Shown here: one piece after another, positions 36,173 through 44,503 of the stretch
Layout of the letters: every line of letters begins with the position of its first letter
Position numbering within the stretch: position 1 is the stretch's first letter
Source: Psychrobacter sp. 4Dc
GTDB lineage: Bacteria; Pseudomonadota; Gammaproteobacteria; Pseudomonadales; Moraxellaceae
Assembly: GCF_002836715.1 (NCBI RefSeq)
Contig: NZ_PJAT01000112.1
Span: 1 to 64,000 of the forward strand
Direction of reading: 5' to 3'
Length of the DNA: 64,000 nt
Translations under genes and position numbers: made by a program
The notes under the pieces: model-generated
Databases searched by the model: none
The model's input: the letters and a program-made list of their open reading frames with translations, nothing else
What the model was told of the DNA's origin: nothing

Positions 36173-37798
36173 CTAACGACTAAATCGTAACCAGTCGTCT
36201 TTTATCTTCCGATACTTAAGCATGATTCGATCGCTTAGATAGTTGTTGGTCACGAACCAAGGATAGCGATCACCTTGCTTAGGTAGCTCGTCTTTACCGC
36301 GTCTGACATAACCAGACGATAGCGAACCCATTACGGTATCTGCTTGAGCACAGGCTGTCATATCTGCAGTCTGTGCTTGTGGTAATGCGACTTGATAGCG
36401 ATTTTTGTGCATATACCCCAGCAGCCTCACTACATACTGACAGGCCAAATCGATTTTAAGTGTCCACGAGGCATTGGTATAGCCAAACAGTGCTGCCAGA
36501 TTAGGTATGCCTTCTATCATGACTGCCTTATAGGTCATACGCGTGCCAATATCGACAGCTTGACCATCGATATATACCGCAGCCCCGCCCAACATCTGTA
36601 GCTTTAAGCCAGTCGCAGTAACGATGATATCAGCGTCGAGGTGCTGACCAGATTGCAGCATAATCCCTGTTTCAGTAAAGTGACTGATTTGATCGGTTAC
36701 TACTGTTGCGCGTTTGTCCTGCAGGGCTTTGAATAAATCACCGTCAGGCACCGCACATACTCGTTGATCCCATGGATTATAGTCAGGCATAAAATGCTTG
36801 CTGTCGACGCCGCTACCTTTTAACTCTTTTTTCACCCCACCTTTTAAGACTGCCTTCATCACCTTGGGTGCATGAGTCGCAACTTTGTACAGGCCTTGTT
36901 GCCGTAACACGTTGCGCGCGCGCAGTAGCGTATAGGCCTGCTCTTTTGATAATGGAGAAAACTTGCCAGATAGCCAGTCAATAGCATGGTCATCACCCGG
37001 CACGCTTGCCACATAGGTCGGCGTACGCTGCAGCATCGTGACATGGCGCGCACACTGATCGCTGTCTCTATCTACTAGCGCAGGCAGCAACGTCATTGCT
37101 GTGGCACCGCTACCAATAATGATGACTTTTTTATCATCATAATTTAGATTATTCCAGTGCTGTGGATGAACGATTTGACCGTAAAAACCCTCCTCTCCAT
37201 CAAAATGAGGGCGATAGCCTTGCTCATAATCATAATAACCCGTGGCACCTACGATAAACCTGGCAGTCTTAACAAACATCTCACCGCTTGCATGGTCTTT
37301 GATGGTTGCTGACCACTGTTGATCCTCACTAGACCAGGATATCTGCTGAACTTCATGCTGATAGTGGATATGTTCGGACACCCCAAACTCGCGTGCCGTA
37401 TCGGAGATATAGCGCTTGATATCATCGCCTGCTGCAAGCATTCTATAATCAAGCCACGGCCTAAAATTATAGCCAAAGGTCAGGGCGTCAGAGTCAGAGC
37501 GAATCCCCGGATAGGTAAATAAATCCCATGTACCACCCAAATCAGCACGTTTTTCTAAGATAGCAAAGCGCTGTGGAGGTTTTCTCTTATTAGTCAGTTT
37601 TGCCTGCTTTTGCTTTTTGGGAGCTTTATGACCGAACAGGCCTTTATGCTGCTGTTGCTGTAGACGGCAAGCCATACCAATACCTGCGATACCCGCACCG
37701 ATGATCAATACTTCATAGTCGGCTACTTTATCCGTCTTTGACTTTTTACCTTTAAGGCGGTTTTTGATAGCCTGTTTGGTCGTGGTGATATCAAGCAT
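36173..37798 (-). CDS. Flavin-containing monooxygenase (Baeyer-Villiger type)
   Basis: FAD/NADPH-dependent monooxygenase of 541 residues. The FAD Rossmann motif is IGAGIAGIGMACRL (about 32-45). The BVMO/FMO fingerprint FYGQIVHPQHWN (FxGxxxHxxxW) is followed by the NADPH motif IIGSGATAMTLLPAL. An unusual Lys/Gln-rich stretch (about 55-75, HKAPKKQKQAKLTNKRKPPQ) interrupts the start of the FAD domain. Related enzymes oxidise ketones to esters or hydroxylate lipophilic substrates. The substrate is unknown, and no alkane or ketone pathway genes are beside it. Confidence 0.88.
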   Translation of the reverse strand: MLDITTTKQAIKNRLKGKKSKTDKVADYEVLIIGAGIAGIGMACRLQQQQHKGLFGHKAPKKQKQAKLTNKRKPPQRFAILEKRADLGGTWDLFTYPGIRSDSDALTFGYNFRPWLDYRMLAAGDDIKRYISDTAREFGVSEHIHYQHEVQQISWSSEDQQWSATIKDHASGEMFVKTARFIVGATGYYDYEQGYRPHFDGEEGFYGQIVHPQHWNNLNYDDKKVIIIGSGATAMTLLPALVDRDSDQCARHVTMLQRTPTYVASVPGDDHAIDWLSGKFSPLSKEQAYTLLRARNVLRQQGLYKVATHAPKVMKAVLKGGVKKELKGSGVDSKHFMPDYNPWDQRVCAVPDGDLFKALQDKRATVVTDQISHFTETGIMLQSGQHLDADIIVTATGLKLQMLGGAAVYIDGQAVDIGTRMTYKAVMIEGIPNLAALFGYTNASWTLKIDLACQYVVRLLGYMHKNRYQVALPQAQTADMTACAQADTVMGSLSSGYVRRGKDELPKQGDRYPWFVTNNYLSDRIMLKYRKIKDDWLRFSR

Positions 37799-37895
37799 AC
37801 TTTCATTCTTGTATTTGCATGACTGGCATTTTATAGCTGGCTTTAGAGCCGTTGTTTATCGCACCTATTAACCGCAAGCGGCAAAATTTAACGAT

Positions 37896-38609
37896 TTAAA
37901 ATGGGCAAGGACTTTCCCAGTCCATCCAAGCACCCAGTACCGGATGCTTTAAACGCAATTGCTGTGCATGTAAGTTCAACCTTGGTGCTATCTCTAGTGC
38001 GGCACCTTCAGCATAAATCGGATCGCCAATCATCACATGATCGACATGGACCATATGTACGCGTAGCTGATGACTACGGCCCGTGACTGGCTTTAGCATG
38101 ACCCGAGTAACTGCCTCGCCATTACAGGTTTCATGAGCCACAACTTCATATAACGTCAGTGCATGTTTGGACCATTCGTGATCGACGATATGACGCGGTT
38201 TAGTACTTGGCTCATAGCGCACTGGCACTGATATCTCACCAGTTGCGCCGACTTGCTCCCACTCACCAAAGACACGCGCTTGGTACTTCTTTTGCGGTAG
38301 ACGTTCGATAAATTGCTTACTGATATTGGTTTGCGCTGCTGCATTTTTTGCAAAAATAAGTAGTCCCGAGGTGTCCATATCTAAGCGGTGAATTAATTTA
38401 ACGGCTGGATTGGCACGCTCAAGACGAGCAAGCAGACTGACTTTGAGTGTTTTACCATCGACGCTTAATAGGCCTGCAGGTTTATCAACCACCCAAATAT
38501 CATCGTCTTCGTAAACCGTAATCTCTTGTGCAAAATTTTTAAAAAACTCAAGCGGATAAGTGCTTTCTTGGGCATTGAGGGCATTAACTTCTTCATCGGT
38601 AAAAGGCAT
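37896..38609 (-). CDS. RluA-family pseudouridine synthase
   Basis: RNA-modifying enzyme that isomerises uridine to pseudouridine. The catalytic motif HRLDMDTSG is at 74-82 with D77 as nucleophile. VVDKPAGLLSVDG at 40-52 and GRSHQLRVHMVHVDHVMIGDPIYA near the C-terminus are typical of the RluA branch. At 237 residues with no S4 domain it is like E. coli RluA (23S U746 and tRNA U32), but the target site is not proven. Confidence 0.9.
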   Translation of the reverse strand: MPFTDEEVNALNAQESTYPLEFFKNFAQEITVYEDDDIWVVDKPAGLLSVDGKTLKVSLLARLERANPAVKLIHRLDMDTSGLLIFAKNAAAQTNISKQFIERLPQKKYQARVFGEWEQVGATGEISVPVRYEPSTKPRHIVDHEWSKHALTLYEVVAHETCNGEAVTRVMLKPVTGRSHQLRVHMVHVDHVMIGDPIYAEGAALEIAPRLNLHAQQLRLKHPVLGAWMDWESPCPF

Positions 38610-39090
38610 AAATTTAACTACTTATGTAAATTGGTTTTAAGATAAGGATTTTTGGTGGCTAATCTTTTAGACACGATAGCCATATTTGGCATGATAGCCA
38701 TTTTATGAACAACGTTTATTTGGATAAAAAGGCAAAACTTTGACTGATTTTTAATGTCATTAATATCGCTAGCTACTAATCACTAGCTACTATATAAACG
38801 AGATATAAAATACGACTTATATCGCACTGAGATACATACTTTGATAAGGATAATCGTATTAAATAACAGATTAGACACGCTTGTGCTGCACCGTTTCGAT
38901 TTATTGTGCTAATACTAGTTGTTAAACAATTTAACCAGCCTGTATCTGTCAAATTAGGGCAAACATGTTAATATAATGGCACATTTTCACCCCTTCTAAA
39001 CAATTCTTTGACCACCAACTGATTTATTATTAAACAAATATATAGGTTGATGAGTGGTGATAGAAGTAATAAAACAAGAGAGATAAAATT
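38610..39090. other. Intergenic region upstream of trxA
   Basis: AT-rich, with no ORF. It holds a short inverted repeat GATATAA / TTATATC (38802-38808 and 38817-38823), a 9-bp direct repeat CTAGCTACT (about 38769 and 38783) and a TATAAT hexamer at 38972-38977 that may be the trxA -10 box. A matching -35 was not convincing. The long leader suggests regulation, but nothing specific is recognised. Confidence 0.35.
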
Positions 39091-39417
39091 ATGTCAGACC
39101 TTATTTTACATACTACCGACACAGACTTTGATCAAGACGTTTTACAATCAGACGTACCTGTACTAGTAGACTTCTGGGCACCATGGTGTGGTCCTTGTAA
39201 AGCCATCGCCCCTATTTTAGAAGATCTAGCGACTGAGTACCAAGGTAAAGTTAAAATTGTTAAAGTAGATGTAGATAACAACCCACAAGCAGCTAGCCGT
39301 TTTGGTATTCGTAACATCCCAACGCTATTTGTATTCAAAGATGGCGAAAAAGTTGATTCAGTAATGGGCTTACAGCCAAAAGCTGAATTGGCTAAAGTAC
39401 TAGACAAGCATTTATAA
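39091..39417 (+). CDS. trxA: Thioredoxin 1
   Basis: A 108-residue cytosolic disulfide reductase. The redox motif WCGPC is at 32-36 within [10 protein letters not shown]. The cis-proline is in [12 protein letters not shown], and the buried Asp is in the VDFWAPW strand. The gene precedes rho on the same strand, a trxA-rho neighbourhood common in gammaproteobacteria, but each has its own terminator or promoter here. An AGAGAG site precedes the ATG. Confidence 0.97.
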   Translation: MSDLILHTTDTDFDQDVLQSDVPVLVDFWAPWCGPCKAIAPILEDLATEYQGKVKIVKVDVDNNPQAASRFGIRNIPTLFVFKDGEKVDSVMGLQPKAELAKVLDKHL

Positions 39418-39470
39418 GTTAAATTTTCTCGCTTCAGACTATCTTGAGCGGGTAAAATAGAATAACTGAG

Positions 39471-39505
39471 AAAGCCATTATCTAACCAAGATAGTGGCTT
39501 TTTTG
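39471..39505 (+). terminator. Terminator after trxA
   Basis: A stem of about 12 bp, AAGCCATTATCT / AGATAGTGGCTT (one G-T pair), with a 5-nt loop is followed by TTTTTT. Confidence 0.85.
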
Positions 39506-39556
39506 CTTGTTTTTTGTGCAAAAAACTCGATAATGTGACTTTTTTGGCAAAATTTA

Positions 39557-39586
39557 TTGACAACGCTATTGTGAAGACCGTATAGT
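39557..39586 (+). promoter_or_regulatory. Sigma-70 promoter of rho
   Basis: TTGACA (39557-39562), an 18-bp spacer and TATAGT (39581-39586) lie just after the trxA terminator. Transcription would start near 39593, giving a leader of about 350 nt before the rho ATG. Confidence 0.65.
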
Positions 39587-39942
39587 CTGCTGACAAGAGA
39601 AAACCAACTGTTTTCCTAAGTATCTTGTCGCTATTCTCCTCGTGTTTATCAACAAAAACACAATCGTCATTATAAACACCATTGCTGAACAAAATGACTA
39701 AACGCAATTACTGATATTGAGTTTCTGACGCAGACTCTTATGTAGCTTTTATTATCCCTATTTCTTATTACCTTGCATCCAATGATGGCAGTGCGTACAT
39801 AAGCAGACATATAAAACCAGAACTACATAAACTACAGCGCTGTGCACACACCCATATCATCATATTACCGTTGTTTTAATCACTGTCGTGACTTGTGCTG
39901 CTAATGGCATCTCTCATCTGATCAATTGCTAATGACCTATCT

Positions 39943-41211
39943 ATGAATCTTACTGAATTAAAGAAAAAATCAATCGCTGAGCTATTGGCTATCGCCAAAG
40001 AAATGGGTCTTGATAATATGGCGCGTAGCCGTAAACAGGACATTATCTTTGCTATTCTAAAAACCCATGCGCGTAACGGTGAAGCCATCTATGGTGACGG
40101 CGTACTTGAGGTTCTTCCTGATGGTTTTGGATTTTTGCGCTCATCAGAAGGCTCATATTTAGCCGGTCCTGATGATATTTATGTCAGCCCTAGCCAAATT
40201 CGCCGTTTCAGTCTAAAAACTGGTGACAGTATCGCTGGTACGATTCGTCCACCAAAAGATTCTGAGCGTTATTTTGCATTATTAAAAGTTGGCGAAATTA
40301 ACTTTGATACGCCAGATCGCTCACGTCATAAGCTTATCTTTGAGAACCTGACGCCCCTATTCCCAACTGAGCATTTAAAACTTGAGCTTGGTAACGGAAC
40401 CACTGAAGATTTGACTGGTCGTATCATCGACCTAATCGCTCCGATTGGTAAAGGTCAGCGTTCTATCATCGTCGCACCGCCAAAAGCGGGTAAAACGATG
40501 TTGCTACAAACCATCGCGCAATCAATCACTCGTAATAACCCTGAATGTTATTTAATCGTACTATTGATTGATGAGCGTCCAGAAGAAGTCACTGAGATGG
40601 TACGTACAGTACGCGGTGAAGTGGTCGCTTCTACCTTTGATGAGCCGCCACAGCGTCACGTACAAGTTGCTGAAATGGTCATCGAAAAGGCCAAACGTTT
40701 GGTTGAACACAAGCAAGACGTGGTGATTTTACTTGATTCAATTACGCGTCTAGCACGTGCTTATAACACGGTCATTCCATCGTCAGGTAAAGTGTTGACG
40801 GGTGGTCTGGATGCCAATGCTCTAGAACGTCCAAAACGTTTCTTTGGTGCTGCGCGTAACGTGGAAGAAGGTGGTAGTTTGACTATTATTGCCAGTGCAT
40901 TGATTGATACTGGTAGTAAGATGGATAGCGTTATTTTTGAAGAATTTAAGGGAACGGGTAACCAAGAGATTACGCTTGAGCGTGACTTGGCTGAAAAACG
41001 TGTATTCCCTGCGATTAATATCAAAAAATCTGGTACGCGCCGCGAAGAGCGTCTATTGGACGAAGACAAACTGCGTAAAGTATGGATCTTACGTAAACTA
41101 CTTCAACCGATGGATGGCGTACAAGCCACTGAGTTCTTATTGGATCGCCTAAAAGAAGCGAAAACCAATGATGAATTCTTTGAGCAAATGAAGCGTAAAT
41201 CACAAAACTAA
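39943..41211 (+). CDS. rho: Transcription termination factor Rho
   Basis: Hexameric RNA-dependent ATPase that ends transcription. The N-terminal domain [20 protein letters not shown] is followed by a cold-shock-like RNA-binding domain (about 48-120, [15 protein letters not shown]). Walker A PPKAGKT is at 179-185 and Walker B lies in [16 protein letters not shown]. The Q-loop and R-loop regions ([30 protein letters not shown]) are intact. At 422 residues it is normal size (E. coli 419), without the long insertions of high-GC bacteria. Confidence 0.98.
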   Translation: MNLTELKKKSIAELLAIAKEMGLDNMARSRKQDIIFAILKTHARNGEAIYGDGVLEVLPDGFGFLRSSEGSYLAGPDDIYVSPSQIRRFSLKTGDSIAGTIRPPKDSERYFALLKVGEINFDTPDRSRHKLIFENLTPLFPTEHLKLELGNGTTEDLTGRIIDLIAPIGKGQRSIIVAPPKAGKTMLLQTIAQSITRNNPECYLIVLLIDERPEEVTEMVRTVRGEVVASTFDEPPQRHVQVAEMVIEKAKRLVEHKQDVVILLDSITRLARAYNTVIPSSGKVLTGGLDANALERPKRFFGAARNVEEGGSLTIIASALIDTGSKMDSVIFEEFKGTGNQEITLERDLAEKRVFPAINIKKSGTRREERLLDEDKLRKVWILRKLLQPMDGVQATEFLLDRLKEAKTNDEFFEQMKRKSQN

Positions 41212-41255
41212 TTCTTAGTTAACTTGTTAAACATATTCAGCTTTGATTTGAAATT

Positions 41256-41284
41256 AAGACTACCTATAGGTAGTCTTTTTTATG
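41256..41284 (+). terminator. Terminator after rho
   Basis: A perfect 9-11 bp inverted repeat AAGACTACC / GGTAGTCTT (41256-41277) is followed by a T-run. Confidence 0.9.
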
Positions 41285-41530
41285 ACAGCATCAAAATATT
41301 AATAGTTAAACCCATTAAAACGTAATTCCTTCTGTCGTTTACAGCTATTGGTGATGATACAGTACGGCAACATCGCTTACATCTCGTTTGCAAAGTTTAG
41401 CGTTTTTACTACGACTATATTATTAGTAACCGACTATTATGACAGAAAGTAGGAATATACTTGAAAATATCATGGACACAGTATTTTGAAGGTATTGTAT
41501 TTTAAACTTGATGACTTAATAGGTGATAAT
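41285..41530. other. Upstream region of glycine-zipper lipoprotein
   Basis: The rest of the 319-bp gap after rho. It is AT-rich and probably holds the lipoprotein promoter. A TATATT near 41420 is a weak -10 candidate. Nothing else was recognised. Confidence 0.3.
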
Positions 41531-41758
41531 ATGAAATTTGCTAAAACGATCGCAATGACTGCAATTACTAGCTCGGCATTAATCATGACTGGTTGTAACT
41601 CTTATAGCGGTATGAGTAACACCGCTAAAGGTGCTACTGCTGGCGCAGCAGCTGGCGCTCTTATTAAAAGCAAAGGTGACAGTAAAGATATCGCTCGTGG
41701 CGCATTGGCTGGTGCAGCAATTGGCGGTGCTGGTGGTTATGTTCTTGATAACAACTAA
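41531..41758 (+). CDS. Small glycine-zipper lipoprotein
   Basis: 75 residues from the ATG at 41531, chosen because AGGTGA lies just upstream and the protein then begins with a normal lipoprotein signal (MKFAKTIAMTAITSSALIMTGC, Cys22, given here as a description of residues 1-22 in part: MKFAKTIA...LIMTGC). The mature part is two Gly/Ala glycine-zipper repeats (AKGATAGAAAGALI and ARGALAGAAIGGAGGYVLDNN) of the type found in OmpA-linked and YmgG-like envelope proteins. It is probably an outer-membrane lipoprotein of unknown role. Confidence 0.8.
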   Translation: MKFAKTIAMTAITSSALIMTGCNSYSGMSNTAKGATAGAAAGALIKSKGDSKDIARGALAGAAIGGAGGYVLDNN

Positions 41759-41769
41759 ATCTTTCTACG

Positions 41770-41804
41770 CTGATATTACTTAATAATTGATTGAGTAATA
41801 TCAG
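41770..41804. repeat. Perfect 11-bp inverted repeat after the lipoprotein gene
   Basis: CTGATATTACT (41770-41780) and AGTAATATCAG (41794-41804) are exact inverted repeats around a 13-nt loop. They start 11 bp after the stop codon and lie just ahead of the terminator. The transcript would end in two consecutive hairpins, perhaps protecting its 3' end. Confidence 0.7.
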
Positions 41805-41816
41805 ATAAAAGATAAT

Positions 41817-41849
41817 AAAAAAGCCTGCAATTCGTTGCAGGCTTTTTTA
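41817..41849. terminator. Bidirectional terminator with UUCG loop
   Basis: The stem AAAAAAGCCTGCAA / TTGCAGGCTTTTTT closes on a TTCG tetraloop and has A/T runs on both sides, between the convergent lipoprotein and ypfJ-like genes. Confidence 0.93.
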
Positions 41850-41953
41850 TGTCTTAATTTTGATTATAAGTCCATGCACTAGACTCGTAATCAAAAACAT
41901 CAGTATTAAAAAACATCGTTAGTCAAATACATGACTACTAATATGTATAGCCA

Positions 41954-42841
41954 TTAAAGTGCACCGCTGAACGTATCGCAAGATTGTACATTACCGCTTT
42001 CTAGACCACGGGTGAACCATTCGACACGTTGTTGACTGGTACCATGAGTAAAGTTGTCAGGCACTACTGCACCACCACTCGCTTTTGCTAGACGATCATC
42101 ACCAATTTGACCAGCTGCATTCACCGCTTCGTCAATATCACCGACTTCTAAAAACTGTACACGCTCTTGATTACGCTGTGCCCATACACCAGCAAAACAA
42201 TCTGCTTGTAACTCTTGCAATACTGATAGCTTATTGGACTGTGCTTGAGTCACTTGCTGACGAGCTTCATTGACCTGTTGGCTAATGCCTAGTAACGTCT
42301 GTACATGATGACCTACTTCATGTGCTATCACGTAGGCCTGTGCGAAATCGCCAGCCTTGCCTTGGTTCTCTTCACCACCAGAGCCTTGCTGATCACCTGA
42401 AATACCAAGATTTTGGCGCATCTCTACGAAGAATGACGTATCCAAATAAACAGTCTGATCCCCTGGACAATAAAATGGACCTGTTGCAGAGCTAGCACTA
42501 CCACATGCTGAGCTGACCTGACCATTAAACAAAATCAATGACGGCTCTTGATAAGTGCTACCAGCTTCGTTAAAGATTTGATGCCAGACTTCTTCTGTAT
42601 CTGCCAATACGACTTTCACAAACTGCGTGTCTCGGTCTGTGCTTGTTGCCAGCTCGGTAGATGATTCACTACTACCACCTGTGACCGCCTGACCTGTCTG
42701 TAATGCGGTCATTGGGTTTACCCCAAATACCAACCATAAGATACCTGCGATGATAATACCCCCAATACCACCGCCGATCATCTTACCGCCACCTGTGCTA
42801 GAGCGCACATTTGAGCTACCTCGTCTACCTTGCCATTTCAT
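41954..42841 (-). CDS. YpfJ/KPN_02809-family neutral zinc metallopeptidase
   Basis: A membrane-anchored putative zinc peptidase. From the ATG at 42841 (supported by GAGGA 9 nt upstream; the longer frame starts at a TTG before that site) it has 295 residues. A basic start MKWQGRRGSSNV is followed by a Gly-rich membrane helix (about 23-45, GGGIGGIIIAGILWLVFGV). The zinc motif HEVGHHVQ (HExxH) is in the middle, and a further ligand candidate is in LQELQADCFAGVWA. This order is diagnostic of the family, whose substrates are unknown. Confidence 0.9.
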   Translation of the reverse strand: MKWQGRRGSSNVRSSTGGGKMIGGGIGGIIIAGILWLVFGVNPMTALQTGQAVTGGSSESSTELATSTDRDTQFVKVVLADTEEVWHQIFNEAGSTYQEPSLILFNGQVSSACGSASSATGPFYCPGDQTVYLDTSFFVEMRQNLGISGDQQGSGGEENQGKAGDFAQAYVIAHEVGHHVQTLLGISQQVNEARQQVTQAQSNKLSVLQELQADCFAGVWAQRNQERVQFLEVGDIDEAVNAAGQIGDDRLAKASGGAVVPDNFTHGTSQQRVEWFTRGLESGNVQSCDTFSGAL

Positions 42842-43385
42842 AATTCTATTCCTCAAATATAGATTGATTCACTATTTCTATTAACTACTATCTCTACTAG
42901 CCACTACTTCTATTACTCATTACTGATGTTATATATTATTTGGCCAGTTAATTTACGCTATGACCTAGTCTACTATCCTAAAAGCAAGTAGAAACCTATA
43001 AAGTTGCTAACTTAACTAGGATTTATGTAATATAGGACCATAATCGGACTATTTAATTCAATTCTTACCCATAAGAACAGGGCTAATATCGAAAATTCGA
43101 GACAAAAAATGAGAACTAAAAGAGGTCTTAATCCCTCTGATGTCATTGATTATACGTCGATTAATTTGGCTTCTTGTATTAAAAAACAAAACGGATAGAC
43201 AAAGTAAGACAGTATTTTAAAATAAATTGTTACGGAATGGTACAGGCTATTTCGAGGGACGTAGAAAACCTATAGAAGGCGGGGAAGCTGAGTAGCTGCG
43301 ACTAAGACTAGTTGAATTCTGAGAAATCTCGGATTTCGACCTTTGTTGCTGCTACTGCTCATTTCATTTTTCCGGAGAAAACCAT
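42842..43385. other. Gene-free stretch upstream of the acidic lipoprotein
   Basis: About 540 bp with no ORF of note. The left part is pyrimidine-rich with several CTACT-type repeats (about 42880-42930). The right part holds the presumed promoter and leader of the lipoprotein at 43386. No RNA gene was recognised, though a small RNA cannot be excluded. Confidence 0.35.
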
Positions 43386-43742
43386 ATGAAACTTAAATTA
43401 CTTGCTCTAGCTGGTATCATGACTGCAACTATGGGCCTTACTGCCTGTGATAGCAGCAAAGAAAACGCTGCTGAAGACTTATCTGACGCGCAAGAAGAAG
43501 TGCAAGACGCTTCTGAAGAGCTAAACGAAGCTGCTGCTGAAGGCGAAATGACTGCTGATGCTGACGCTGCTGTTGCTGGCGCTGAAGCTGACATCGCTGA
43601 TGCTCAAGAAGCAACTGCTACTGACGAAATGGACGCTGAAGTTCCTGTAGACGGCGACACCACTAGCGTAGACGTAGCTAGCGAAACTGATACTGCTGCT
43701 GTTGAAGCTTCTGACGAAGTAGTAGTTGAAGAAGCTCAGTAA
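43386..43742 (+). CDS. Very acidic small lipoprotein
   Basis: 118 residues. The signal MKLKLLALAGIMTATMGLTAC ends in a lipobox (LTAC, Cys21). The mature part is low-complexity Ala, Asp, Glu, Thr, Val with a single Lys just after the Cys (SSKENAAEDLSDAQEEVQ in its first residues), so it is extremely acidic. The first half has an alternating pattern that could be helical, the second looks disordered. GGAG lies 8 nt upstream of the ATG. No family was recognised. It is likely an abundant envelope protein, given its own terminator and biased codons. Confidence 0.8.
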   Translation: MKLKLLALAGIMTATMGLTACDSSKENAAEDLSDAQEEVQDASEELNEAAAEGEMTADADAAVAGAEADIADAQEATATDEMDAEVPVDGDTTSVDVASETDTAAVEASDEVVVEEAQ

Positions 43743-43770
43743 TTTATTGTTCATACAATAGATAAACTGT

Positions 43771-43807
43771 AGTAAAAAAAAGAGAGCCTATGCTCTCTTT
43801 TTTTATG
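43771..43807 (+). terminator. Terminator after the acidic lipoprotein
   Basis: AAAAAAAGAGAGC / GCTCTCTTTTTTT with a 4-nt loop, followed by T residues. Confidence 0.9.
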
Positions 43808-43988
43808 TCTATCATTTATGATTTTAGTAGGTTTCTACTTTATAGATAACTCTAATATACGATGCGTGCTGCAATATCGAAATATATAGATGTACGCAAA
43901 AATAACTAAGTGCAAATACGCACTAGCATTCTTATAAACTCACGATAAAACAGACACACTATCGTTCAGCGCAGTGCCAAACTAGGTA

Positions 43989-44288
43989 TTAGCTATCAAA
44001 CAAACGCTCGTCAACCTTCTGGCGAAATTTCTGCCCTGTTTTAAAAGTAACCACACGGCGCGCGGATACTGCAACAGGCTCCCCTGTTTTCGGGTTACGG
44101 CCTGGACGGCTGTTCTTATCTTTAAGCTCAAAGTTGCCAAAGCCTGAAAGCTTGACCTCTTTGCCATCAATCAAACTCTCTGACAGCTCATCAAAAAAGT
44201 TCTCCACCAGACAGCGGCCTTCTTGGCGTGTTAGGTTTAGGTGACTCATCAAATGCTCAATCATGTCAGATTTGGTTAAGGTGCTCAC
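43989..44288 (-). CDS. ihfA: Integration host factor alpha subunit
   Basis: A 99-residue DNA-bending protein that pairs with IhfB. The HU/IHF fold is complete: helical start [20 protein letters not shown] (residues 3-22), [20 protein letters not shown] and the intercalating proline in the NPKTGEP arm. The gene lies downstream of pheT on the same strand, as in many gammaproteobacteria (pheST-ihfA), but 215 bp and a hairpin separate them. Confidence 0.95.
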   Translation of the reverse strand: MSTLTKSDMIEHLMSHLNLTRQEGRCLVENFFDELSESLIDGKEVKLSGFGNFELKDKNSRPGRNPKTGEPVAVSARRVVTFKTGQKFRQKVDERLFDS

Positions 44289-44503
44289 AGTACGACTCCT
44301 ATGCTATGTCGTGATGTCGAATATCATGGTTTAGCGGTATGAGGGTTAAGGCTAGCTATTATAAAGGTTTTTTGACCGTTTTTTAACAAAGTCTTCATTA
44401 AAATCCTTTATTAATAACCACTTAACTTATTCTATGAATAGCAATGCTCCGTAGCCTCATGGTAAAAAGACTACAGAGCATTGGGTATAATACTTACTAA
44501 ATG

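Larger units (their letters stand above)
39418..39942. other. Intergenic region: trxA terminator and rho leader
   Basis: It contains the trxA terminator (39471-39505), then a clear promoter (39557-39586) and about 350 nt of untranslated rho leader. The leader is C-poor to mixed and shows no obvious riboswitch. Long rho leaders are used for autoregulation in E. coli. Here that is inference. Confidence 0.5.

Noticed and set aside
38769-38823. Short direct and inverted repeats upstream of trxA
   Set aside because: The 9-bp direct repeat and 7-bp inverted repeat are short enough to be chance in AT-rich DNA.
39132-39707. A 191-codon minus-strand frame across trxA and its terminator
   Set aside because: It lies antisense to trxA, which is unmistakable, and crosses a terminator hairpin. 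Its sequence resembles no protein family.
44442-44483. Long imperfect hairpin between pheT and ihfA
   Set aside because: The stem (CAATGCTC / GAGCATTG plus an inner 4 bp) is real, but no T-run follows on the minus strand and no binding protein is suggested, so neither terminator nor regulator is claimed.
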